Origin: Alphaproteobacteria bacterium
GTDB taxonomy: Bacteria; Pseudomonadota; Alphaproteobacteria; UBA9219
Direction: 5' to 3'
Length of the DNA stretch: 9,376 nucleotides
Assembly (NCBI GenBank): GCA_028693775.1
Contig: JAQUUS010000046.1
Span: 1-9,376, forward strand
In this document: one piece after another, positions 1 through 5,060 of the stretch
Numbering within the stretch: the stretch's first letter is position 1
Layout of the letters: the number at the start of each line of letters is the position of its first letter
Notes under the pieces: generated by a model
What the model was told of the DNA's origin: nothing
Database searches by the model: none
Seen by the model: only the letters and a program-made list of their open reading frames with translations
Translations under genes and position numbers: made by a program

Positions 1-1
1 G

Positions 2-424
2 GGCTTTGCGCTCGGACGCGACGTTCTGCTTACCCCTTATGTCGATCTGGGCTTCCGCTTCTGGGATCGCGATTTCTCCGCTCAGCCTACCGAGCATTTC
101 CAGACCTTTGAGATCCTCGGCGGCGCGATGGTTCAGTATTCTCCTATCGATCGCCTCGTTTTGACCGCCTATGGGGAACTCGGGACCATTTTCGCTCCCC
201 AGAGAAAGGTCAGCGATGTGACCTACGATTTCGGCGAGGGCGGCGCTTACAAGGTGGGCGGTCGGATCGGCTATCGGGTGACCGACCGCGTGGAGGTCTT
301 TACCTCTTTGGATGTCTCTCATTTCCGTATGGTTAAGAGCAGCTCTTTGAGCGGTCTTTATGCGCCTTCGGGCAATAATACGGATACCTCAATCCGGGCC
401 GGGGTTTCGTATCACCTTAAATAA
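2..424 (+). CDS. Outer-membrane beta-barrel protein, C-terminal part (5' end outside window)
   Basis: The reading frame is open from base 2 to a TAA at 422-424, giving 140 residues. The whole stretch aligns collinearly with the C-terminal half of the next gene (552-1367). Shared landmarks in order are LTPYVDLGFRFWDRD / VTPYVDFGYRYWERD, LGGAM, LTAYG / FTAYG, the KVGG / KAGG and GY strand, VFTSLDVSHFR / LFTSVDVNHFR, and the final GVSYHLK / GVSYHLR. Alternating aromatic and polar residues in short amphipathic stretches fit transmembrane beta-strands of an outer-membrane barrel. An internal ATG at 128 is not the start, because homology continues upstream of it. Both copies end in a basic residue and lack the C-terminal Phe/Trp common in barrel proteins recognised by the Bam machinery. 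Function is not recognised. A porin-like or surface-adhesin role is possible but is only inference. Confidence 0.75.
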   Translation, partial: GFALGRDVLLTPYVDLGFRFWDRDFSAQPTEHFQTFEILGGAMVQYSPIDRLVLTAYGELGTIFAPQRKVSDVTYDFGEGGAYKVGGRIGYRVTDRVEVFTSLDVSHFRMVKSSSLSGLYAPSGNNTDTSIRAGVSYHLK

Positions 425-455
425 GCGATACCGGCTTGTATCGCCTTCGATACAA
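425..455 (+). other. Overlapping, mutually exclusive hairpins after the first barrel gene
   Basis: Directly after the stop codon, GCGATAC (425-431) can pair with GTATCGC (438-444) around a 6-base loop. The same middle segment, as TTGTATCG (436-443), can instead pair perfectly with CGATACAA (448-455) around the loop CCTT. The two stems share 438-443, so only one can form at a time. No U-tract follows, so this is not a standard terminator. It could be an RNA 3'-end stabiliser, part of a leader for the next gene, or a DNA-binding site for a dimeric protein. The pairing is seen directly; any function is inferred. Confidence 0.45.
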
Positions 456-509
456 TAGGGGCGAAAAGAGCTTGATTTTACGGCTTTTCCTTGCAAAACC
501 GAATCGGTT

Positions 510-537
510 GAGCCAAAGTCTTCCGGCTCGTTTTTTT
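510..537 (+). terminator. Terminator-like hairpin abutting the ribosome binding site of the second barrel gene
   Basis: GAGCC (510-514) pairs with GGCTC (525-529) around a 10-base loop, followed by G and seven T (531-537). The Shine-Dalgarno sequence of the next gene, GGAGGAG, begins at 539, only one base after the T-run. Immediately upstream is another small perfect hairpin, AACCG-AAT-CGGTT (497-509). The 5-bp stem is short for an efficient intrinsic terminator. It may end the upstream transcript or attenuate entry into the downstream gene. Confidence 0.5.
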
Positions 538-551
538 CGGAGGAGACGCTT

Positions 552-1367
552 ATGAAGCTCTTTTTGCAATCCCGTTCCGTTGTCGCTTCTTTTGCCGCTT
601 TGGGCGCGTTGCTGCTTTCGTCCGTTCCCGCACATGCCGATATTCAGGCCATTCGCGAGGCCAATACGGCTTTATGGGCTTCGATCGGCGGCGATTTCCT
701 TAACTATAAGGAACCCGTTTCTCCCATTCCGGACTCCGAGCATGGCTGGCTTCCCTCCATTGCGGGCGGCCTCAGCTATATGGGCAAGACCTCCAATACC
801 TTCCTCGATATCGAAGCGTCCGTTTCTTTCGGCGACGAAGACTACAAGGGCGCTTATATGAATTTCCCGACCGTTCCCTTGTCGGGCACGACGCACTCCG
901 TCATCACTCAGGTCGACGCCAAGGTCGGGCAGGGCTTCGAACTCGGCGATAGCGTCATGGTTACGCCTTATGTCGATTTCGGCTATCGCTATTGGGAACG
1001 CGATGTGACCGGCACGTTCCTCGAACGCTATCAGCATTTCGAGCTTTTGGGCGGCGCCATGCTTCAGGCATCATTAACCAGAAATCTCATCTTTACGGCC
1101 TACGGCGCTGCGGGCGGAACCTTCAGCCCCACCATGGAAAGCGCTTATGGCGATTTCGATCTCGGCAGCTCCGGCGTTTTCAAGGCCGGCGGCAAGCTCG
1201 GTTATACCATGACCAGGAATTGGGAATTGTTCACCAGCGTCGATGTGAACCATTTCCGCTATTTCAAGAGCAATGTTATTTATTACGGCGCGGACGGCTA
1301 TTATGAGCCGACCAGCTCCACTACGGAAACAGCCATTCGCCTGGGCGTTTCCTATCATTTGAGATAG
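552..1367 (+). CDS. Outer-membrane beta-barrel protein with signal peptide, tandem paralogue of the previous gene
   Basis: This is a complete 271-residue protein. The N-terminus has a classic Sec signal peptide: basic start (MKLFLQSR), a hydrophobic core at about 10-23, and a probable cleavage site after SVPAHA, between residues 29 and 30. The mature part of about 242 residues consists of short alternating aromatic/polar stretches such as TPYVDFGYRYWERD and ELFTSVDVNHFRYF, typical of outer-membrane strands joined by Gly/Asp/Ser turns. The ATG start is well supported by GGAGGAG at 539-545. The protein ends GVSYHLR, without the usual terminal aromatic residue. The C-terminal half is clearly related to the partial gene at 2-424, so this is a local duplication. 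The size would suit a barrel of roughly 8-10 strands, but I did not count strands reliably. No omptin or OmpA-type motif was recognised. queF starts 23 bases downstream and may be co-transcribed. Confidence 0.8.
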   Translation: MKLFLQSRSVVASFAALGALLLSSVPAHADIQAIREANTALWASIGGDFLNYKEPVSPIPDSEHGWLPSIAGGLSYMGKTSNTFLDIEASVSFGDEDYKGAYMNFPTVPLSGTTHSVITQVDAKVGQGFELGDSVMVTPYVDFGYRYWERDVTGTFLERYQHFELLGGAMLQASLTRNLIFTAYGAAGGTFSPTMESAYGDFDLGSSGVFKAGGKLGYTMTRNWELFTSVDVNHFRYFKSNVIYYGADGYYEPTSSTTETAIRLGVSYHLR

Positions 1368-1390
1368 GCTTTTTACGGAGACCGTTTTTT

Positions 1391-1855
1391 ATGTCGAAGA
1401 GTATTTATAAAAACCTGAGGCAACTCGGGCATGCTACGCCTATTCCTTCGTCGCCCGATCGCGCGCTGATCGAAAAGGTGCCTAATCCGCATCCCAAAAA
1501 CGATTATGTCGTGCGCTTCACCTGCTCGGAGTTCACCTGCCTTTGTCCCGTTACGGGGCAGCCCGATTTCGCTCATATCGTGATCGATTATGTGCCCGGC
1601 AAGTGGCTCGTCGAAAGCAAGTCGTTGAAGCTTTATTTCCAGTCGTTCCGCAATCACGGCGCTTTTCACGAAGACTGCTCGGTCGGCATCGGCGAGGCTT
1701 TGATCCATATTCTCAAGCCCAAGTGGCTGCGGATCTCCGCTTATTGGTATCCGCGCGGCGGTATGCCTATCGACGTCTTTTTCCAGAAGGGCGTTTTGCC
1801 CAAGGGTGTCGACGTTCCGGATACCGGCGTTTCGCCTTATCGCGGGCGCGGCTGA
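1391..1855 (+). CDS. queF: NADPH-dependent 7-cyano-7-deazaguanine (preQ0) reductase, QueF
   Basis: QueF reduces the nitrile of preQ0 to the primary amine preQ1 using two NADPH. This is the last step before tRNA insertion in queuosine biosynthesis, and it takes place in the cytosol. The 154-residue length matches the short, single-domain (Bacillus-type) form. The T-fold signature is intact. CPVTGQPDFA carries the expected catalytic Cys52 and Asp59. ESKSLKLYFQSFRNH (Glu75 onward) is the QueF motif. HED at 93-95 supplies the substrate-binding His93 and Glu94. The ATG at 1391 is preceded by GGAG (1377-1380), ten bases upstream and inside a small ACGG-AGA-CCGT hairpin followed by six T, so the site may be partly occluded. 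The gene lies 23 bases after the barrel gene and 45 bases before a repeat-protein gene. No other queuosine genes are in the window. Confidence 0.96.
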   Translation: MSKSIYKNLRQLGHATPIPSSPDRALIEKVPNPHPKNDYVVRFTCSEFTCLCPVTGQPDFAHIVIDYVPGKWLVESKSLKLYFQSFRNHGAFHEDCSVGIGEALIHILKPKWLRISAYWYPRGGMPIDVFFQKGVLPKGVDVPDTGVSPYRGRG

Positions 1856-1899
1856 TTTTTTCGTTCGATAATGACGGATGTTTTTTGAAAGGATTTTTT

Positions 1900-2700
1900 A
1901 TGAGCGGCAATGATTTCGTTCAGGAAACTCTCGATCTCGCGCTCTCCCTGATTAACGAAGGACAGCCGGGGGCTGCCATTTCCCTCATGGAGCCGCTGGC
2001 GGCGAAAGACGGGATTCTTTATGACACGCCTATGGCTCATGTCGTTCTGTCGAACGCCTATTTGTGCAACGGGCAGCCGGGGCTTGCGACCGGGCATATG
2101 GAGGGACTCGTTGCGAAGGGCGGCATACTGGAGCTCTTTGCGCCCGCGCATGTGAACTATATCGGCGCGCTGCTGTGTTCGGGGCGCGACGCGGATGCTG
2201 TCGAGCATGCTCAGGATCTCGTGAAGCCGGGCGGGATGCTGGCTTTTTATCCTATCGCCCATATCAACTATACGACCGCGCTCATGCGCGTCGGACGGGA
2301 GGGCGATGCCGTTCGCCATCTGGAGCCGTTGATGGAAGAGGGGGCGGTTCTTTTCGGCCTTTCCTATGCGTATATCAATTTGGCAAGCGCCTTGACCGCC
2401 GACGGAAGGCCCGGCGATGCGGTGGCTCTTTTGGCTCCTCTGGTTTGCGGGGAGGGCTCCTTGGCCCGGGACGCTTTTGTGCAGGCTGTTTATGGAGACG
2501 CTCTTTTGGCGAACGGCGATTACGAAGCCGCCGTTTGGCATTTCGAACCTCTCGTGTCGGAGGACGGGCCTTTTTATCGCGATCCGAGCGTCAACTTTCT
2601 TTACAAAAAGGCTGTGGATGCGCTGGTCGAGGGGCTTGGGGCTCCTTCGTTGCCGCAGGAGACGGCGCAGGGCGGCAAGGATGCCGGTCCTTCTCTTTGA
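1900..2700 (+). CDS. TPR-like repeat protein with exact 37-residue units (first of three)
   Basis: This is a 266-residue, probably cytoplasmic protein with no signal peptide or membrane segment. I place the start at ATG 1900 because AAAGGA (1887-1892) sits just upstream. The open frame extends back into queF, but that part overlaps a certain gene in another frame. Six tandem units are visible. The Gly of the G(Q/R/D) turn falls at residues 21, 58, 95, 132, 169 and 206, an exact 37-residue period. The unit is roughly G(R/Q)xxDAVxHLEPLVxxGG, then (I/M)LxxxxxAHxNYxxALxx. The AL...G...DAV..LEPL core resembles the two helices of a tetratricopeptide repeat, with about three extra residues in the inter-unit loop compared with the canonical 34. 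Such solenoids usually bind peptides or proteins. The last 20 or so residues are low-complexity. No enzymatic motif is seen and the partner is unknown. Confidence 0.85.
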   Translation: MSGNDFVQETLDLALSLINEGQPGAAISLMEPLAAKDGILYDTPMAHVVLSNAYLCNGQPGLATGHMEGLVAKGGILELFAPAHVNYIGALLCSGRDADAVEHAQDLVKPGGMLAFYPIAHINYTTALMRVGREGDAVRHLEPLMEEGAVLFGLSYAYINLASALTADGRPGDAVALLAPLVCGEGSLARDAFVQAVYGDALLANGDYEAAVWHFEPLVSEDGPFYRDPSVNFLYKKAVDALVEGLGAPSLPQETAQGGKDAGPSL

Positions 2701-2800
2701 AAACGGCGGGTTTCGAAACGGAAAAGTATTCAACCTTGTTTTTCATTCCCGAAAAAAGGCTCCTTTTTGATATATTCGTTCCATCGTTGAGGGGAACGCT

Positions 2801-3571
2801 ATGCATGAAGCATTAAACGATAAAGCTTCTTATTTATTGGAAACAGGGCAGTCCGGCGAGGCTATTCAGATTCTGGAGCCTCTTGTGACCGGAGACGCGC
2901 CGCTTAAAGAAGACTTTTGCGCCAACGTCAATTATTGCGTGGCTTTGGGCCGTTTGGGCCTCTATGAGCAGGCTGTCAATCATATGAACCCTCTCGTTAA
3001 CGGCGGTTTTTTGAGCCACAATTCGACGGCCAATCTCAATTTTGCCAACGATCTCGCCAATCTTGGTTGCTTCGAAGTCGCGCTGGCTCATATCGAGGCC
3101 AAAAGCAAAGAAGGCGAATGTCTTTGCGGTTTGCCTGCAGGTTCCATCTATTATGTCGCTATTGCGTGCAACGCCAAGCAACCCGAGCGAGCCATTCAGT
3201 ATATCGAAAAGGATGTGACGGTCGGCTTTTTGAAGAAAGACGTGGGCGCTCAGACGCTTTATTTGTCAGCGCTCATCCAGGCCGGGAAGCTTGAAAAGGG
3301 GGTCGCTCATGCCAACAGGATTTTGGGCGATGACGAGTTGCGCAAGGCATCGTCGTTGCACTGCTTGCGCGCAACAATGCTCGTTGGGCTAGGGCGTCCG
3401 GACGAAGCCGTCAAAAAACTTGAGGCGGAGATGGTCGGGAATGGCGCTCTTGTGGGGAACAAGGAGGCGCTTGTGGCGTATCGGCAGGCCGTTTTTGCTC
3501 TTGCCGTTCTCGAGGTAGACAAGCAGCCGGGGTTTGGAAATCGCAGGTCAGGATATTCGCCGGATTTTTGA
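2801..3571 (+). CDS. TPR-like repeat protein with 36-37-residue units (second of three)
   Basis: This is a 256-residue paralogue of the gene at 1900-2700. The ATG at 2801 is preceded by GAGGGGA (2789-2795). About six repeat units are visible. The turn Gly lies at residues 16, 53, 89, 162 and 198, with a degenerate unit around 125 (AKQPERAIQYIE). The best-preserved unit is GQSGEAIQILEPLV...CANVNYCVALGR. Later units drift, for example EKGVAHANRIL and DEAVKKLEAEMV, so this copy is less regular than the first. There is no signal peptide or membrane segment, and the C-terminus (about 240-256) is polar and outside the repeats. The 100-base gap from the upstream gene contains AAAAAG-GCTC-CTTTTT (2754-2769), an AT-only hairpin that could act as a weak terminator, so this gene may have its own promoter. 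I could not place one convincingly. Function is not recognised; a protein-interaction scaffold is inferred from the repeats. Confidence 0.82.
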   Translation: MHEALNDKASYLLETGQSGEAIQILEPLVTGDAPLKEDFCANVNYCVALGRLGLYEQAVNHMNPLVNGGFLSHNSTANLNFANDLANLGCFEVALAHIEAKSKEGECLCGLPAGSIYYVAIACNAKQPERAIQYIEKDVTVGFLKKDVGAQTLYLSALIQAGKLEKGVAHANRILGDDELRKASSLHCLRATMLVGLGRPDEAVKKLEAEMVGNGALVGNKEALVAYRQAVFALAVLEVDKQPGFGNRRSGYSPDF

Positions 3572-3649
3572 AAACAGCTCGACCGGGGCGCGTCAATCGG
3601 CGGCGTTGCTCGGATAAGTTGTGGATATTAATCGTTTATTTCGCGTTTT

Positions 3650-3679
3650 CGTCCCACATTGATTATTTACCCGTCCCAC
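3650..3679 (+). repeat. 8-bp direct repeat CGTCCCAC, phased 22 bp, before the third repeat-protein gene
   Basis: CGTCCCAC occurs at 3650-3657 and again at 3672-3679, a start-to-start distance of 22 bp or about two helical turns. Between the copies is an AT-rich stretch containing TTGATT (3659-3664). This lies in the 144-base gap before the gene at 3716, so it could be a regulator site. No convincing -10 element was found nearby, and an 8-bp repeat can arise by chance. Confidence 0.25.
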
Positions 3680-3715
3680 TGAGGGTGTTAGGGTTTTCGG
3701 TCTTTTGGAATCATT

Positions 3716-4081
3716 GTGGACCGGATTATGGACTATCAAGAAAACGAGAATCCCGATGAGTTTGTCAAAACCGCGAAGATTCTTACCTCAAAACGTCAGT
3801 ACACTGCCGCCGTCGATCATTTGGAGCCTCATTTGTTCGGCGAGGGCTTTTTAAGCAATCATGCAGACGCTCATATCGCTTATGCCGAGGCTCTCTTTCT
3901 CGGCGGCGCGCCTCACTGGGCGGCTCGGCATCTTCTTCCCCTGATTCAGGAGAACAACATTCTCTTCGGAAACGAAGATGCTGTGTTCGTTTTTGAAAAC
4001 GCTTGTGCCGACGCTTATGACGAGCCGCATCGCCGCAGGACGAAAAAATCGCAGCACGCGCTCATGTGCCCAACGCCCTGA
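3716..4081 (+). CDS. Short TPR-like repeat protein (third of three, two units)
   Basis: This is a 121-residue protein if it starts at GTG 3716, or 117 if it starts at the in-frame ATG 3728. GTG has GGAA five bases upstream (3707-3710); ATG has a weaker GGAC (3718-3721). The choice is open. Two repeat units are recognisable from the shared LEPL/LLPL core: RQYTAAVDHLEPHLFGEGFL with AHIAYAEALFL, then HWAARHLLPLIQENNILFG. They are spaced about 38 residues apart. The C-terminal 20 residues are basic (EPHRRRTKKSQ) and unrelated to the repeats. With only two units against six in its neighbours, it is either a truncated family member or a small capping/partner protein. The frame is clean to TGA 4079-4081. 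There is no signal peptide. Function is unknown. Confidence 0.65.
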   Translation: MDRIMDYQENENPDEFVKTAKILTSKRQYTAAVDHLEPHLFGEGFLSNHADAHIAYAEALFLGGAPHWAARHLLPLIQENNILFGNEDAVFVFENACADAYDEPHRRRTKKSQHALMCPTP

Positions 4082-4113
4082 TTTCAGGCGTTTCATCGCG
4101 ATAAACGACGGTT

Positions 4114-4608
4114 ATGGTTAATGGCCTGCCGTCGAAGGGGATTGTTTTTGCAAGTTGCGTTTGCGATAAAAGGGCGCTTTTCTCGAAAAAATATTTTTAT
4201 ATCCGGGTTTTGGATCGCGCTGTGGTTCGCGGCGATTATAAGCCTCTGGATCCGTCTTGCGGCGATTCTACAGGTCCCATCGAATGGAGTTTTCGCGCTT
4301 TGTTCGGCGTTCTGGGCGTTGCGTGCGCTTTGGGATATGCGCACGGTACGGCGTCGTTTGCTTTGGGGCTCCCTGTTGAAACGCTCTCGTCCGAGGCTCT
4401 TTGGGTCGCCAAGGGGATCGCTGTCGGGGAGGTCGGTTCCTACAATTTTCTCGGCTTCGGCATCGGCATTTATTATGAGGCCAAGCACGGCTTTAAGGTT
4501 GCAGCAAAAAAGACGACCGCTTTATCCGGAAAAATCCTCGCTCCCGCGAAGAAAATTTATGACTTTCCTGTGCGCCGTCTCAATCCCCGGAACTGGGGGC
4601 CGAAATAG
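4114..4608 (+). CDS. Unrecognised protein with hydrophobic centre and conserved PRNWGPK tail
   Basis: This is a 164-residue protein of a family I do not recognise. Codon use resembles the neighbouring genes, which favours this frame over an overlapping one. The start at ATG 4114 has no strong Shine-Dalgarno sequence, so a later start is possible. The first 55 residues are mixed and basic. Residues about 59-86 (around GVLGVACALGYAHG) and 104-120 (around YNFLGFGIGIYY) are Gly-rich and hydrophobic, suggesting membrane association or a hairpin through the membrane. The C-terminal 40 residues are Lys-rich (AKKTTALSGKILAPAKK) and end in NPRNWGPK. A second, broken copy with the same ending lies immediately downstream (4645-4994), so the gene appears duplicated. 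It is 32 bases from the repeat-protein gene upstream and may be in the same transcript. Confidence 0.6.
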   Translation: MVNGLPSKGIVFASCVCDKRALFSKKYFYIRVLDRAVVRGDYKPLDPSCGDSTGPIEWSFRALFGVLGVACALGYAHGTASFALGLPVETLSSEALWVAKGIAVGEVGSYNFLGFGIGIYYEAKHGFKVAAKKTTALSGKILAPAKKIYDFPVRRLNPRNWGPK

Positions 4609-4644
4609 CTTCATAAGAAGGATGCTCCGATAAGTAAGGACATT

Positions 4645-4994
4645 GTGCCCAGCCAAAAAGCTCTGGAAGCGAAAAAACATGTGACTATCGGTTCTGCCTG
4701 GATGGCCGTTGTCGACAGAACCGTTTTTCCGGGGGTTACCTGAGCGCGCAAGGCTTGCGCCCGTTCCGAGATCCGTCGCGGAAGAAACCTGTCGGTATGG
4801 GGCGACGGAGAAAATCCTTTGTGCCCGCACATCAAGGGCCTTCTTTTTTGGGGGGGCTTGGGGCGCGGTCCTCGCGCTCGTCCGCGTCCATGGCGCAGAC
4901 GGCCTTGCCTTGCCGATCTGTTCGTTCGGCGATCCGGAGAATTTCAGAGGTGTCTCTTGATCCTTTGGATCCGAGAAATTGGGGGCCGAAATAA
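4645..4994 (+). pseudogene. Degenerate, frameshifted tandem copy of the preceding gene
   Basis: Three collinear pieces in three different frames resemble successive parts of the 4114-4608 protein. First, the frame from GTG 4645 to TGA 4741-4743 gives KALEAKKHVTIGSAWMAVVDR, comparable to RALFSKKYFYIRVLDRAVVR. Second, the frame running through about 4836-4935 gives RAFFFGG, then LALVRVHGADGLALP, comparable to RALFGVL, then CALGYAHGTASFALGLP. Third, the frame ending at TAA 4992-4994 gives LDPLDPRNWGPK, comparable to RRLNPRNWGPK. The final piece also aligns ungapped at DNA level: I count 37 of 57 identical bases, with the last 14 identical. The Lys-rich segment before the tail is missing. At least two frame changes are needed, hence pseudogene. 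The tail is convincing; the first two pieces are weak matches. The T6-G7 run at 4844-4856 could also cause sequencing error. Alternatively, the first piece is a separate 32-residue peptide. Confidence 0.45.
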
Positions 4995-5005
4995 CGGCGC
5001 TCCCG

Positions 5006-5043
5006 AACAAAAAACCCCTCGGAAAACCGAGGGGTTTTTTGTT
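5006..5043. terminator. Strong bidirectional intrinsic terminator between the plus-strand cluster and rpoD
   Basis: The arms at 5006-5022 and 5027-5043 are perfectly complementary over 17 bases around a 4-base loop (AAAA). The GC core is CCCCTCGG / CCGAGGGG, flanked by six A on one side and six T on the other. It therefore has a U-tract in both directions. It lies 18 bases past the rpoD stop codon (TAA, minus strand, 5063-5061) and 11 bases past the TAA of the broken PRNWGPK copy, as expected for a shared terminator of convergent units. Confidence 0.93.
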
Positions 5044-5060
5044 GAGCGTTCGGAAAGGGG

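Noticed and set aside
1368..1390. preQ1 riboswitch upstream of queF
   Set aside because: The spacer is only 23 bases and lacks the C-rich loop and A-rich tail of the known class I aptamer.
1543..1899. Upstream extension of the first repeat-protein frame into queF
   Set aside because: It overlaps queF in another frame, gives an Arg-rich translation without repeats, and a well-placed ATG with AAAGGA exists at 1900.
3620..3628. Replication origin at the DnaA-box-like site
   Set aside because: It is a single imperfect box, with no cluster and no dnaA, hemE or parAB context.
4528..4554. GKILAPAKK in the 4114-4608 protein resembles GKIVAPAKK in the RpoD insertion (6033-6059)
   Set aside because: Eight of nine residues match, but the flanks differ and both segments are Lys/Ala-rich low-complexity, so chance is the simpler explanation.
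4121..4633. Alternative frame over the PRNWGPK-tail gene (170 codons)
   Set aside because: It overlaps almost fully with 4114-4608. The latter has more natural composition and the tail shared with the downstream copy.
4746..4760. Palindrome GCGCAAG-G-CTTGCGC inside the broken copy
   Set aside because: There is no U-tract, and it lies in a decayed coding region without a nearby start. No function can be supported.
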